A stretch of DNA of 64,000 bases. It comes from Parvularculaceae bacterium (GTDB lineage: Bacteria; Pseudomonadota; Alphaproteobacteria; Caulobacterales; Parvularculaceae). The DNA is taken from positions 1 to 64,000 of the forward strand of contig JANQMJ010000021.1 of the NCBI GenBank assembly GCA_028280115.1, read 5' to 3'. Under the pieces are notes generated by a model. That model was not told where the DNA came from, did not search any database, and worked only from the letters and a program-made list of their open reading frames with translations. Of this stretch, positions 25,374-34,296 are shown in pieces; the first letter of the stretch is position 1; every line of letters starts with the position of its first letter. Position numbers and translations under genes: made by a program.

Positions 25374-27131
25374 CTAATCGCTCGCACGCCCCGGCATGCG
25401 GATGGCGTCGACCATGCTGCGGACATTTTGCGGCGTCGCGGCGGTGAAATGCGCCACCATGGCGGCGACGGCGAAATTCACCAGCATGCCCACCGCGCCG
25501 ATGCCTTCCGGCGATATGCCGAACAGCCAATGTTCAGCCGTGTTCGTCGCCCCGAACCACGGCGACTTGAAGTAAATGATATAGCCGAGCGTAAAAATAA
25601 GGCCGGCGACCATGCCGCTCACGGCGCCTTCGCGATTCATCCCTTTAAAGAAAATCCCCATCAGGATCGCCGGGAACAGCGACGCGGCGGCAAGACCGAA
25701 AGCTAGCGCAACGACCTGAGCGACGAAGCCCGGCGGATTGATGCCAAGATAGCCCGCGACGACGATCGCCGCGGCCGCCGAAGCGCGGGCCGACAGCAAC
25801 TCCGTGCGCTCGGTAATCTGTGGTCGGAAGGTTTTCTTTAATAGGTCGTGGCTGATCGACGTGGAAATCACCAGGAGGAGGCCGGCCGCCGTCGACAACG
25901 CCGCCGCAACGCCGCCGGCGGCGACCAGCGCGACGACCCAGCCGGGAAGGCCTGCGATTTCCGGATTGGCGAGCACCATGATGTCGCGATCGACCGCGAT
26001 CTCGTTTGCGCTCGCCGTCGGCGCATTATCGAGCAATCGCTCGCCATGGCGTCCCGCCTCGCCGCTGAACGCGACCCGGCCTTCAAACGCATCCCCGGCG
26101 GCGTATTGAATGACGCCGTCGTCATTCTTGTCGATCCAGGCGATGAGGCCGATGTCCTCCCAGGTTTTCACCCAGGCCGGCGCCTGCGCGTAGGGTTTTT
26201 CATGCACGCTGTCGATAAAATTGAGCCGCGCGAAAGCGCCTACCGCCGGCGCGGTCGTATAAAGAAGCGCGATGAAGACAAGCGCGTAACCCGCCGAGCG
26301 GCGCGCGTCCGCCACTTTCGGTACGGTGAAAAAACGCACGATGACATGGGGCAAGCCCGCCGTCCCGACCATCAAGGCCAGCGTAATGGCGAAAACGTCA
26401 ATCCTGGATTTCGTGCCTTCCGTAAAGGCGGTGAATCCAAGATCGACCAGCGATCGGTCGAGCCGTTCGAGCACGGAAACCCCGCCGGCGACATCCGCAC
26501 CGAGACCAAGCTGCGGCACGGGATTGCCGGTAATCAGGATCGAAATAAAAATCGCCGGCACGAGATAGGCGAAGATCAAGACGCAATATTGCGCCACTTG
26601 CGTATAGGTGATGCCCTTCATGCCGCCCAGGACTGCGTAGAAAAAGACGATCCCCATGCCGACGATGACGCCTGACTCGATGGGCAACTCCAGGAAACGG
26701 GAAAAAACCACGCCGACCCCGCGCATCTGGCCCGCGATGTACGTGAAGGAAATCACAATAAGACAGACGACGGCGACGACCCGCGCCGCCTTTGAATAAT
26801 ACCGCTCGCCGATGAAATCCGGCACGGTGAACTGTCCGAACTTGCGCAGATACGGCGCAAGCAGCAAAGCCAGCAAGACATAGCCGCCGGTCCAACCCAT
26901 GAGATAAACCGACGCGTCATAGCCCGCGAACGCGATGATGCCGGCCATGGAAATGAACGACGCGGCGCTCATCCAGTCGGCCGCCGTCGCCATGCCGTTG
27001 GCCAGGGGATGAACATGGGCTCCGGCGATATAGAACTCGCTCGTCGAGGCGGCGCGCGACCAGATGGCGATGCCGATATAAAGCGCGAAGGATCCGCCGA
27101 CGAAGATATAGGTGAGCGTCTGGACGTCCAT
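25374..27131 (-). CDS. Sodium:solute symporter, VC_2705 subfamily (large subunit)
   Basis: 585 residues, SSS family with about 13 membrane helices. Family features: '[34 protein letters not shown]', '[13 protein letters not shown]', '[14 protein letters not shown]', '[23 protein letters not shown]', '[20 protein letters not shown]'. It belongs with ActP-like acetate/monocarboxylate transporters. A hydrophilic insert of about 60 residues carries an EF-hand-like 'DKNDDGVIQ' loop. The ATG at 27131 overlaps the stop of the DUF4212 gene (TGATG), the usual small-large pair. Substrate unknown. Confidence 0.92.
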   Translation of the reverse strand: MDVQTLTYIFVGGSFALYIGIAIWSRAASTSEFYIAGAHVHPLANGMATAADWMSAASFISMAGIIAFAGYDASVYLMGWTGGYVLLALLLAPYLRKFGQFTVPDFIGERYYSKAARVVAVVCLIVISFTYIAGQMRGVGVVFSRFLELPIESGVIVGMGIVFFYAVLGGMKGITYTQVAQYCVLIFAYLVPAIFISILITGNPVPQLGLGADVAGGVSVLERLDRSLVDLGFTAFTEGTKSRIDVFAITLALMVGTAGLPHVIVRFFTVPKVADARRSAGYALVFIALLYTTAPAVGAFARLNFIDSVHEKPYAQAPAWVKTWEDIGLIAWIDKNDDGVIQYAAGDAFEGRVAFSGEAGRHGERLLDNAPTASANEIAVDRDIMVLANPEIAGLPGWVVALVAAGGVAAALSTAAGLLLVISTSISHDLLKKTFRPQITERTELLSARASAAAAIVVAGYLGINPPGFVAQVVALAFGLAAASLFPAILMGIFFKGMNREGAVSGMVAGLIFTLGYIIYFKSPWFGATNTAEHWLFGISPEGIGAVGMLVNFAVAAMVAHFTAATPQNVRSMVDAIRMPGRASD

Positions 27132-27409
27132 CAGTCTTCGGCCACGCCGAGGCGTTTTTCCACGGCGTGAATGCGCGCCGCGTAGACGAAAATCAAAATG
27201 ACGAAAACGATAATTGAGCCCTGCTGGGCGAACCAGAAGCCAAGCTTGAAACCGCCGATCTGAATCGCGTTTAGAAGATCGACAAGCAAAATGCCTGCGC
27301 CGAATGAAACAGCGAACCAGATCGCGAGCAAGGTGCAAAGAAGCTTGACATTCTCGCGCCAGTAAAGCCGGGCCTTGTCGGCAGGCTGTGTTTTTTGAGT
27401 GTCGGTCAA
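27131..27409 (-). CDS. DUF4212 small subunit of sodium:solute symporter
   Basis: 92 residues with two membrane helices. '[32 protein letters not shown]' and '[28 protein letters not shown]' are the conserved DUF4212 core, normally found immediately before a VC_2705-type symporter. Its TGA shares a base with the symporter's ATG, so the two are made together. Confidence 0.93.
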   Translation of the reverse strand: MTDTQKTQPADKARLYWRENVKLLCTLLAIWFAVSFGAGILLVDLLNAIQIGGFKLGFWFAQQGSIIVFVILIFVYAARIHAVEKRLGVAED

Positions 27410-27516
27410 ATCGGACGCCTTTTCATTTTCGAAGGCCGCACCTTAAAGGCGTTTTGGGCGTTTTTGCATTTCTTTCCGCCATTGCCATTCCCGGTTCGGG
27501 CGCGTACCCCCGCGTG

Positions 27517-28758
27517 ATGGACGCCGCCCGACTATCCCCCGCCAAGCCGCGCATCGGCTTTCCCGAACTGGTCGCCGTGATCGCGTCGGTGATGGCGCTC
27601 AATGCGTTCGCCATCGATATGATGCTGCCGGCGCTCGGCCATATTGGCGACGAGCTCGGGACGGCGCGCGAAAACGACCGCCAGCTCATTATTATCGTCT
27701 ATGTGCTCGGCAATGGAATCGCCCAGCTGTTTTTCGGGCCGCTGGTCGACCGTTTTGGCCGCAAAAACGTGCTGATGGCGGCGCTGGGGGGTTATATCCT
27801 CGGATCGATCCTGAGCGTTTTCGCCGCTTCCTTTTCGCTCTTGCTGGCCGCACGCGCATTTCAGGGCATCACCACCGCGGCCGCGCGCGTCGCCGCTATC
27901 GCGCTGGTGCGCGATCAATGTTCGGGGCGAAGAATGGCGCAAGTCATGTCGCTCGCGATCACGATTTTCATGGCGGCGCCGATCCTGGCGCCGAGCTTCG
28001 GTCAGCTCATCTTGTTCGCCGCCCCCTGGCGCGGCATCTTTATCGCCCTGTTGCTCTACGGCGTCGGGCTCGCCCTGTGGCTCGGCTTGCGGGTGCCGGA
28101 AACCCTGGCGCCGGAAATGCGAAAACCGCTGCGCGCCGCGCCGATCGCCGCCGCCTATCGCGAGTTCGCGACCAATCGGACGACGGTCGGTTATACGCTC
28201 GCTTCGGCGCTGTGTTTCGGCGCGCTGTTCGGTTATATCAGTTCGTCCGAACAGATTTTTCTTGAGACTTTCGACCTCGGCGAGTCGTTTCCCCTGGTGT
28301 TCGCGGCCATCGCCGCCGCGTTCGCCGCCGCGGCCCTGGTCAACGCCCGCCTGGTCGCGCGCCTGGGCATGCGGCGACTGACCCACGCCGCGCTCATCGG
28401 GATGATCGCCGTCAACGTGGTTCATATCGTCCTTGTGGCGATGTTCGGAGAATCTTTGCTGATGTTCATCACCTTCATGGCTGCGTCTTTCTTCGCGCTC
28501 GGACTGATCGGGCCCAACGCAACGGCGCTGGCGATGGAGCCCATGGGCCATATCGCGGGCGCCGCAGCGGCGGCGAACGGTTTCGCCGGCACCACCATGG
28601 CGGGCTTGCTCGGCGGCCTTGTAGGCCAGACCTATGACGGCACAACGGGGCCGATCAATGCGGGTTTTGCTATCCTTGCATCGCTCGCGCTGGTTCTCGT
28701 CTACTGGACGGAAAAGGGCCGTCTGCTCCAGCCACATTATACGAGCCCGGCGCCGTGA
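27517..28758 (+). CDS. MFS transporter, Bcr/CflA multidrug efflux type
   Basis: 413 residues, twelve membrane helices. 'ALNAFAIDMMLPALGHIGDELG' and 'NGIAQLFFGPLVDRFGRKNVLMAALGGYILGSI' (motif A) with 'AARAFQGITTAAARVAAIALVRDQCSGRRMAQVMSL' are characteristic of the Bcr/CflA group of proton-driven drug exporters. ATG 27517 chosen (GTG 27514 adjacent); an upstream extension is not conserved. The last codons overlap the GTG of rimM by 4 nt, which ties this exporter to rimM-trmD-rplS translation. Confidence 0.9.
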   Translation: MDAARLSPAKPRIGFPELVAVIASVMALNAFAIDMMLPALGHIGDELGTARENDRQLIIIVYVLGNGIAQLFFGPLVDRFGRKNVLMAALGGYILGSILSVFAASFSLLLAARAFQGITTAAARVAAIALVRDQCSGRRMAQVMSLAITIFMAAPILAPSFGQLILFAAPWRGIFIALLLYGVGLALWLGLRVPETLAPEMRKPLRAAPIAAAYREFATNRTTVGYTLASALCFGALFGYISSSEQIFLETFDLGESFPLVFAAIAAAFAAAALVNARLVARLGMRRLTHAALIGMIAVNVVHIVLVAMFGESLLMFITFMAASFFALGLIGPNATALAMEPMGHIAGAAAAANGFAGTTMAGLLGGLVGQTYDGTTGPINAGFAILASLALVLVYWTEKGRLLQPHYTSPAP

Positions 28759-29336
28759 CCGGGCGCGCCCAAAAGCGCGTCTGCCTTGGCGCCTTCGCCG
28801 GCGCCCATGGGGTTAAAGGCGACGTCAAAATCAAGGCGTTCACGCAAAAGCCGGAAGCGGTCGCCGCCTACGGACCGGTGGAGACCGAAAGCGGCGCGCG
28901 CTTTACGCTGAGCGTCATCCGCATCCTGAAGGACGATCAAGTGCTGGCGCGGGCGCCGGAAATCAACAGCCGGGAAGACGCGATCGCACTTAAAGGCGAA
29001 CGGTTTTATGTGGACCGCCAAGCCCTGCCCCCGCCGGATGAAGACGAATTTTATCTCGACGATCTCGTCGGCCTTAAAGTCCTCGACGAAACCAGGGCCC
29101 CCATGGGCGCAGTCAAAGCGGTCTATAATTTCGGCGCCGGCGACGTGATCGAACTTATGGACATTCCCGGGATCGACGGCCTGCGGCTTGTCGCTTTTAC
29201 AAAGGATAATGTTCTTAGCGTCGATCTTGACGCCGGCTGGATCACTGTTCGCCGTGATGCGGTCGACATCGCAGAGGAAGGCGCGCCGGCCGATGAAACG
29301 GCTAACGCGGCCGCCATGGGCGAGGAGGATGCGTGA
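28755..29336 (+). CDS. rimM: Ribosome maturation factor RimM
   Basis: 193 residues. RimM binds S19 and helps 30S head assembly. N-terminal barrel 'VCLGAFAGAHGVKGDVKIKAFTQKPEAVAAYGPV' and the PRC-type C-terminal domain 'EFYLDDLVGLKVLDE..APMGAVKAVYNFGAGDVIELM' are intact. A GTG start at 28755 overlaps the MFS stop; its own TGA overlaps the trmD ATG. In many bacteria rpsP precedes rimM; here rpsP lies 16 kb away on the other strand. Confidence 0.95.
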   Translation: MTGRAQKRVCLGAFAGAHGVKGDVKIKAFTQKPEAVAAYGPVETESGARFTLSVIRILKDDQVLARAPEINSREDAIALKGERFYVDRQALPPPDEDEFYLDDLVGLKVLDETRAPMGAVKAVYNFGAGDVIELMDIPGIDGLRLVAFTKDNVLSVDLDAGWITVRRDAVDIAEEGAPADETANAAAMGEEDA

Positions 29337-30061
29337 TGTGGCGCGCGACGGTGTTAACCCTTTATCCGGAACTGTTTCCCGGCCCGCTTGACGCGTCGGT
29401 CATCGGACGCGCCCGGGCCGAAGGTCATTGGGCGCTCGACACCGTCAACATCCGCGATTTTTCCGATAACAAATACGGCTCGGTCGACGACGCTCCCGCC
29501 GGCGGCGGGCCGGGCCTCGTCATGCGCGCGGACATTCTCGCCGCCGCCATTGACAGCGTCGACCGCGCCGGCCGGCCGCTCATCGCCTTAACGCCCCACG
29601 GCGCGCCGCTGACCCAAGCCCGCGCGCACGCGCTCAGCGAAGGCCCTGGCCTGATCGCCCTTTGCGGCCGTTTCGAGGGGATCGACGAGCGGATTTTGAA
29701 GGCCCGCGAGATCGAGGAAATCTCGCTCGGCGACTTCGTCCTCGCCGGCGGGGAAATCGCCGCCATGGCCCTGATCGAGGCTTGCGTCCGGCTGATCCCT
29801 AAGGTATTGGGCTCGCCTTCCTCGCTGGGCGAGGAAAGCTTCGAGGCCGGCTTATTGGAATATCCCCAATATACGCGGCCGCGGGAATTCGAAGGCCGGG
29901 CGATCCCGGATGTGCTGCTGTCGGGCGACCATCGGAAGATCGCCGAATGGCGGCGGAAAATGGCGGAACAAATAACGCGGACGCGACGACCGGACCTCTG
30001 GGAGAGGTTGCAAAAAGACGGTCCTATCCGGCGCGGCAAGAACAAGGACCAGGATCCATGA
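29336..30061 (+). CDS. trmD: tRNA (guanosine(37)-N1)-methyltransferase
   Basis: 241 residues, SPOUT trefoil-knot enzyme that makes m1G37. '[28 protein letters not shown]', knot residues '[15 protein letters not shown]', '[33 protein letters not shown]' and '[23 protein letters not shown]' are diagnostic. ATG 29336 has GGAGG eight nt upstream; the preceding GTG is also in frame. Ends with an ATGA overlap into rplS. Confidence 0.97.
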   Translation: MWRATVLTLYPELFPGPLDASVIGRARAEGHWALDTVNIRDFSDNKYGSVDDAPAGGGPGLVMRADILAAAIDSVDRAGRPLIALTPHGAPLTQARAHALSEGPGLIALCGRFEGIDERILKAREIEEISLGDFVLAGGEIAAMALIEACVRLIPKVLGSPSSLGEESFEAGLLEYPQYTRPREFEGRAIPDVLLSGDHRKIAEWRRKMAEQITRTRRPDLWERLQKDGPIRRGKNKDQDP

Positions 30062-30432
30062 ACATCATCGAGCAGCTCGAAAAAGAGCAGATCGAAGCGC
30101 TCGGCAAATCCGTGCCGGACTTCGCTCCCGGCGACACGCTGAAAGTCAACGTCAAGGTCAAGGAAGGCGAGCGCGAGCGGCTTCAGGCCTTCGAGGGCGT
30201 GTGCATCGCGCGGTCCGGCGGCGGCCTTAATGAAAGTTTCACGGTGCGCAAGATTTCCTTCGGCGAAGGCGTCGAGCGCGTGTTTCCGGTTCATTCGCCG
30301 CTGGTCAATTCCATCGAAGTCGTCCGCCGGGGCAAGGTGCGCCGCGCCAAGCTCTATTATTTGCGCGAGCGCCGCGGGAAACGCGCGCGGATCGCCGAAA
30401 AGGTCGACCGGCGCCAGAAGAGCGACGCTTAA
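30058..30432 (+). CDS. rplS: 50S ribosomal protein L19
   Basis: 124 residues. L19 sits at the 30S-50S interface. '[46 protein letters not shown]', '[42 protein letters not shown]' are diagnostic. The ATG overlaps the trmD stop. A 7-bp GC hairpin follows the stop immediately. Confidence 0.98.
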   Translation: MNIIEQLEKEQIEALGKSVPDFAPGDTLKVNVKVKEGERERLQAFEGVCIARSGGGLNESFTVRKISFGEGVERVFPVHSPLVNSIEVVRRGKVRRAKLYYLRERRGKRARIAEKVDRRQKSDA

Positions 30433-30451
30433 AGCGCCGTTTTACGGCGCT
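30433..30451 (+). terminator. GC hairpin after rplS
   Basis: AGCGCCG and CGGCGCT (7 bp, loop of five) immediately after the rplS stop. There is no U-run, so it may be a weak or Rho-assisted terminator, or a 3'-end stabilising hairpin. Confidence 0.5.
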
Positions 30452-30562
30452 ATTCGCCCCGTCCGGCGCACAAAACCGGCCTATTAGGCCATCCTCGCGC
30501 CCCGTGACCGCGACCTCCTGAAATGGTAGTTTTCCCCGCCATTTGCGAGGGAGAGGCCAGCT

Positions 30563-31105
30563 ATGGTTGGAAAAATTCTCGGCGGGATTGTCGCCATTAT
30601 CGTCATCATTTTTGCGCTCGGTTTCGTCCTGCCCGACAAGGTTCATGTGGAGCGGGAAGCGGTGATCGACGCCCCGCAAGAAGAGGTGTTCGCGCTCATC
30701 AGCGATTTCAAATCCTGGAATTCATGGTCGCCCTGGGCGGCGAAAGACCCGGATACGAAATATACCTACTCAGGCTCCGGCGTCGGACATAAGATGGTTT
30801 GGGAAAGCGAAGATCCCAATGTCGGGAACGGGTCGCAGGTCATCACCGCGTTCGAAGCGCCCAGCCTTGTGGTTACGCATCTGGAATTTGACGGCATGGG
30901 CGGCGCCGACGCGTCGTTTACCCTGTCGCCCGTCGAAGGCGGCGGGACCAAAGTCGTCTGGGCCTTTCACACGGCGATGCGCGACGGCTTTCCCGTCTAT
31001 ATGAAACCCATGGGCGCCTATATGGGCTTTTTCATGGATGGCTGGGTCGGCAAGGATTACGAGCAGGGGCTCGCCAATCTCAAACGCGTCGCCGAGGCGG
31101 GTTAA
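30563..31105 (+). CDS. SRPBCC family protein, membrane-anchored
   Basis: 180 residues. One N-terminal membrane helix ('KILGGIVAIIVIIFALGFVLP') then a START/Bet v1-like ligand-binding domain: 'VEREAVIDAPQEEVFALISDFKSWNSWSPWAAKDPDTKYTYSGSGVGHKMVWESED' and the C-terminal helix 'WVGKDYEQGLANLKRVAE'. Such proteins bind hydrophobic ligands; the ligand is unknown. RBS GAGGGAGAGG supports the start. 130 nt after rplS, with the hairpin between them. Confidence 0.88.
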   Translation: MVGKILGGIVAIIVIIFALGFVLPDKVHVEREAVIDAPQEEVFALISDFKSWNSWSPWAAKDPDTKYTYSGSGVGHKMVWESEDPNVGNGSQVITAFEAPSLVVTHLEFDGMGGADASFTLSPVEGGGTKVVWAFHTAMRDGFPVYMKPMGAYMGFFMDGWVGKDYEQGLANLKRVAEAG

Positions 31106-31149
31106 GCAACGGTCGCTAGGGTCGGTTGCGGATCAGACAGATCGCCCGC

Positions 31150-31296
31150 TCATCCCGGACGCGCTGCAGCGCCCCGGATCATCGTCCGGGGTGATGCTGC
31201 GCAGAGCCGGGATCCAACAAACAAAAAATGACGGGCAAAGCCCGACTTTATTCATAAGACTGGATTCCCGCTTGCGCGGGAATGAGCGGAGATATG
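31150..31296. repeat. Dispersed intergenic hairpin repeat, copy B
   Basis: Elements in order: a GGACG-type hairpin (CCCCGGATCATCGTCCGGGG), GCCGGGATCCAACAAACAAA, hairpin CGGGCAAAGCCCG, ACTGGATTCCCG with CGGGAATGAGCGG. Nearly the same core as copy C (45931-46038) and a diverged version at 25154-25333. It lies between convergent genes. Confidence 0.75.
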
Positions 31297-31319
31297 GATT
31301 GCGCGATCCGCAACTGACT

Positions 31320-32501
31320 CTAGCGCAGCGAGTCGAGTGAAATCGACTCGCTGACGATGGTTTCTCCGTCATCGCCGCGAATGAAAGCTTCCAAAACCCC
31401 CGCCTCCCAGTCGATGTCGATCAGCCCGTAATTGGCGTCGATGATCATGTCGGTGATGCGGTTCGGCCCGGGCTCCTGCTCATAGGGTTCGTCCGGGTCG
31501 ATCCAGTTGCGCAAAGGCAGGTTGAGCGACGACGACGTCGCTTCGAAAAGCGGATAGTCGTTGACGCCTTCCTTGCGGTAAAGCGCCGCCGAATGACGGT
31601 CGCCGGAAAGGATGATGAGGCCTTTCGCATCGGTTTCGTCGATCAAGCGATAAAGCCGGTCCCGTTCGGCGGGCAGCATCTTCCACGCCTCCCAGCCATG
31701 GCCGTCGGCGATCACCTGAAAAGACGACACAAGCAGACGCAGATCGGCAGGCTTTTTTAACTCGCCTTCGAGCCACGCCCATTGGTCTTCGCCGAGCATG
31801 GTTTTGGACAGATCGGGATCGGGGATATAGCGCTCCTTGCCCCTGGCGCCCCATTCATCCGTCGCCATCAGCTCGGAGCGGAAATAACGCGTATCGAGCA
31901 TGATGATCTGCACGCGCCTGCCGTCTTCGCCGCCGATGATCCAGGAATTATAAACGCCGGGCCGCGACCGGCGCGGATCGTCTGCCGGAACGTTCCACAC
32001 ATAGTGAAAGAGCGCTTCGGTTGCTTCCTTATACTGATATTCCCCGCCAGCGTCGTTCATACCGTAATCATGATCGTCCCACACGGTCAGCATCGGCGCC
32101 GTCATACGCACGCGGGAGAAGGGTTCCGATTGCGCAAGACGCATATAGGCGGCTTTTAGTTCAGGCAGCGCCGGATCGCCCGAGCGCACGTCGCCATAGA
32201 CATTATCGCCGATATAAAGGGTAAGGTCCGGATTTTCCGCGGCGATCACGTCCCAGATCGACTGATCTTCCTTCTGTTCCGCGCAGGACGCGAAAACGAT
32301 GCGGGTCAGGGTTTTCGTTTCGTCGAGCGGCGCGGACGGCATGGGAACGGCGTATATCGCGCCGTTTGGCGCATTCGGGTCGGAAACCAAGTAATGGCCG
32401 CTGCTGAAAACGACATCATCGTCACTTATGGACGCTTGTTTCTCATCCGTCGCACAGCCCCAAAGCGCGACCGCCCCGCAAAGAAGCGCAAGTTTTCGCA
32501 T
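31320..32501 (-). CDS. PhoD-like alkaline phosphatase family lipoprotein
   Basis: 393 residues. Signal MRKLALLCGAVALWGC with a lipobox Cys, then a PhoD-type metallophosphatase: 'LTRIVFASCAEQKEDQSIWDVIAAENPDLTLYIGDNVYGDV', 'VWDDHDYGMNDAGGEY', 'IIMLDTRYFRS', 'LIILSGDRHSAALY'. These carry the metal-binding Asp, Asn and His residues of the superfamily. Probably an outer-membrane or periplasmic phosphodiesterase/phosphatase; substrate unknown. RBS GGGAGGA supports the start at 32501. Copy B of the dispersed repeat is just downstream. Confidence 0.9.
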   Translation of the reverse strand: MRKLALLCGAVALWGCATDEKQASISDDDVVFSSGHYLVSDPNAPNGAIYAVPMPSAPLDETKTLTRIVFASCAEQKEDQSIWDVIAAENPDLTLYIGDNVYGDVRSGDPALPELKAAYMRLAQSEPFSRVRMTAPMLTVWDDHDYGMNDAGGEYQYKEATEALFHYVWNVPADDPRRSRPGVYNSWIIGGEDGRRVQIIMLDTRYFRSELMATDEWGARGKERYIPDPDLSKTMLGEDQWAWLEGELKKPADLRLLVSSFQVIADGHGWEAWKMLPAERDRLYRLIDETDAKGLIILSGDRHSAALYRKEGVNDYPLFEATSSSLNLPLRNWIDPDEPYEQEPGPNRITDMIIDANYGLIDIDWEAGVLEAFIRGDDGETIVSESISLDSLR

Positions 32502-32563
32502 CGCCCGTTCCTCCCAGTCACGGCGCCGGTTTATCATGGCTTCATGACGCCCGCTTGACGCGC

Positions 32564-33979
32564 TCAGTCCCCGGCGTCGTTCACCGGCAACCGGCCGAAA
32601 TCGCCGTCCATTTCCGAGGCCATATATATAAACGCCGCCCAGGCGGCGACGTTCTGGCGCAGCGCGTCCGGGTCGACCTTGTCGAGCGTGTCTTCAGCCG
32701 TGTGATGCAGGTCGAAATAATCCCAGCCCGTCTGGCGCAAGGAAACCACCGGCACGCCGAGATCGCGGATCGGCAACACATCGGGACCGCCGAAGGCCGG
32801 CGTGTTCCCCGGTATGATCGACAGCCGCTGCAGCGCCTGGGCCATGACCGCGCCCTTGGCTTCGGCGCCTTCGCCGAAACGGATATCGAAGCTATAGATC
32901 TCGCCGCCGCCGAAATCGGATTCGCTGGCCAACACATGCCGGTCGAGTTCGTCCTTGTGCTGTTGCGCATAGGCCCTGGCGCCGTGAAGGCCGGTTTCTT
33001 CGGCGCCCCACAGGACGACGCGGATGGTGCGCCGAGGTTTGCCCTTTAAGTTGTCGACGAGTTTTGCCGCCGCCATGGTGACGGCGACGCCGAACCCGTC
33101 GTCAAGGGCGCCCGTGCCCAAATCCCAACTGTCCAGATGTCCGCCGATGACAATGAGTTCGTCCGTCTGGCCGGGAATTTCGCCGATGACATTGCCCGAC
33201 TGGACGCTGTCTTTCCACTCGGTTTTAAGATCGAGCTTTACCGTCACCGGCCCCTTGGCCAGCTTCAAAGCGCGCGCCAGTTGATCCGCATCGGGATTTG
33301 AAAGCGCCGCCGCCGGTATGGGCCCAAGGCTCGCCCCGCCCCGGACCGACGCGCCCGTATGGGGCGTGCGGTGTCGGCTCGTCCCCACGGACCGAATAAG
33401 CACGCCGGCAGCGCCTCTTGCTGCGGCCGCGATCGCGGCGCGGCTGCGTTTTTGAACAGCGACGCCATAGCCGGCCCCGTCCTGGGTGCGCGTCATGGGT
33501 TCGTCGACAAAGACGATTTTGCCTTCCAGACCCTCGCTCGGCGACGCCTCCAGCTCAAACAAGGCGCTGAACCGAACCACTTCGCCGGCGATACCGCCCT
33601 CGGACGTTGACGGCGACTGACCAAGCGCGGTCACGGTCAGCGGCTGGGGAAAGGGCGCGACGATTTCTGCAGATTCCGAAACGCGCGCCCAGTAAGGCAT
33701 CTCGAACGGCTCGATACGAATGTTCTTGAAACCGAGTTTTTTGAATTTGTCGACGCCCCAGTCGCGGGCGCGCGCTTCGGCCTCGGACCCCGGCGGACGC
33801 GCGCCGATTTCCGTGGTCAGGTTTTCCAAAATCGTCCAGGCGAGATCGTCTTCAAGGCCCTTGTCGATCAGGCGGTCGACCGTGCGCGCCTGATCGTCCG
33901 AAAGCGCGGGCGCATCCTGCGCGGCCGCCGTCGCACAAAAGAAAAGCGCCAGTGCGGCGGCGCCGATCCGTTTCATCAT
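32564..33979 (-). CDS. Secreted M28 family aminopeptidase with PA domain
   Basis: 471 residues with signal peptide MMKRIGAAALALFFCATAAA. The PA-type insert (about 130-260) is followed by the zinc peptidase: 'LIVIGGHLDSWDLGTGALDDGFGVAVTMAAA' (His and bridging Asp), 'VLWGAEETGLHGARAYA' (Glu pair), 'LASESDFGGG' and 'YFDLHHTAEDT' (last His). All five metal residues appear kept. Likely releases amino acids from peptides outside the cytoplasm. Downstream of the 76-residue-class small gene with its own start region. Confidence 0.9.
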   Translation of the reverse strand: MMKRIGAAALALFFCATAAAQDAPALSDDQARTVDRLIDKGLEDDLAWTILENLTTEIGARPPGSEAEARARDWGVDKFKKLGFKNIRIEPFEMPYWARVSESAEIVAPFPQPLTVTALGQSPSTSEGGIAGEVVRFSALFELEASPSEGLEGKIVFVDEPMTRTQDGAGYGVAVQKRSRAAIAAAARGAAGVLIRSVGTSRHRTPHTGASVRGGASLGPIPAAALSNPDADQLARALKLAKGPVTVKLDLKTEWKDSVQSGNVIGEIPGQTDELIVIGGHLDSWDLGTGALDDGFGVAVTMAAAKLVDNLKGKPRRTIRVVLWGAEETGLHGARAYAQQHKDELDRHVLASESDFGGGEIYSFDIRFGEGAEAKGAVMAQALQRLSIIPGNTPAFGGPDVLPIRDLGVPVVSLRQTGWDYFDLHHTAEDTLDKVDPDALRQNVAAWAAFIYMASEMDGDFGRLPVNDAGD

Positions 33980-34069
33980 AATGTCCCATGCGTTGCGTGA
34001 GGCCATGGTGACGAGATTGCGCGCCGCGTCAACGGTTGACTTGTCACCATTTCTCGAGGCGGGACGGCG

Positions 34070-34282
34070 TCAGGCGGCGGGGCGCTCGGCAAGTTCGTCG
34101 ATCTGCCGGGAAAGCCAACGCTGGTGGGTTTCGATGCGCCTGACAAGATCGTCGTCCGCATATGACGCCGCCATCGCCTGCTCGACCCACAGGCGCAAAA
34201 CGCGCTCCTGGGTGACGAGCCACATGATGATCGATCGGTCCCGGTCGCAATTCGGCATCGCTTTCGCGTCCTCCCTGTTCAT
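34070..34282 (-). CDS. Small protein of unknown function downstream of the TonB receptor
   Basis: 70 residues, MNREDAKAMPNCDRDRSIIM through 'QRWLSRQIDELAERPAA'. It starts 14 nt after the receptor stop with a purine-rich GAGGGGGCAGGA upstream, so it is probably on the same transcript. The C-terminal half is a predicted amphipathic helix with Trp, Arg and Glu. No family recognised. Confidence 0.55.
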   Translation of the reverse strand: MNREDAKAMPNCDRDRSIIMWLVTQERVLRLWVEQAMAASYADDDLVRRIETHQRWLSRQIDELAERPAA

Positions 34283-34296
34283 TGCGTCCTGCCCCC

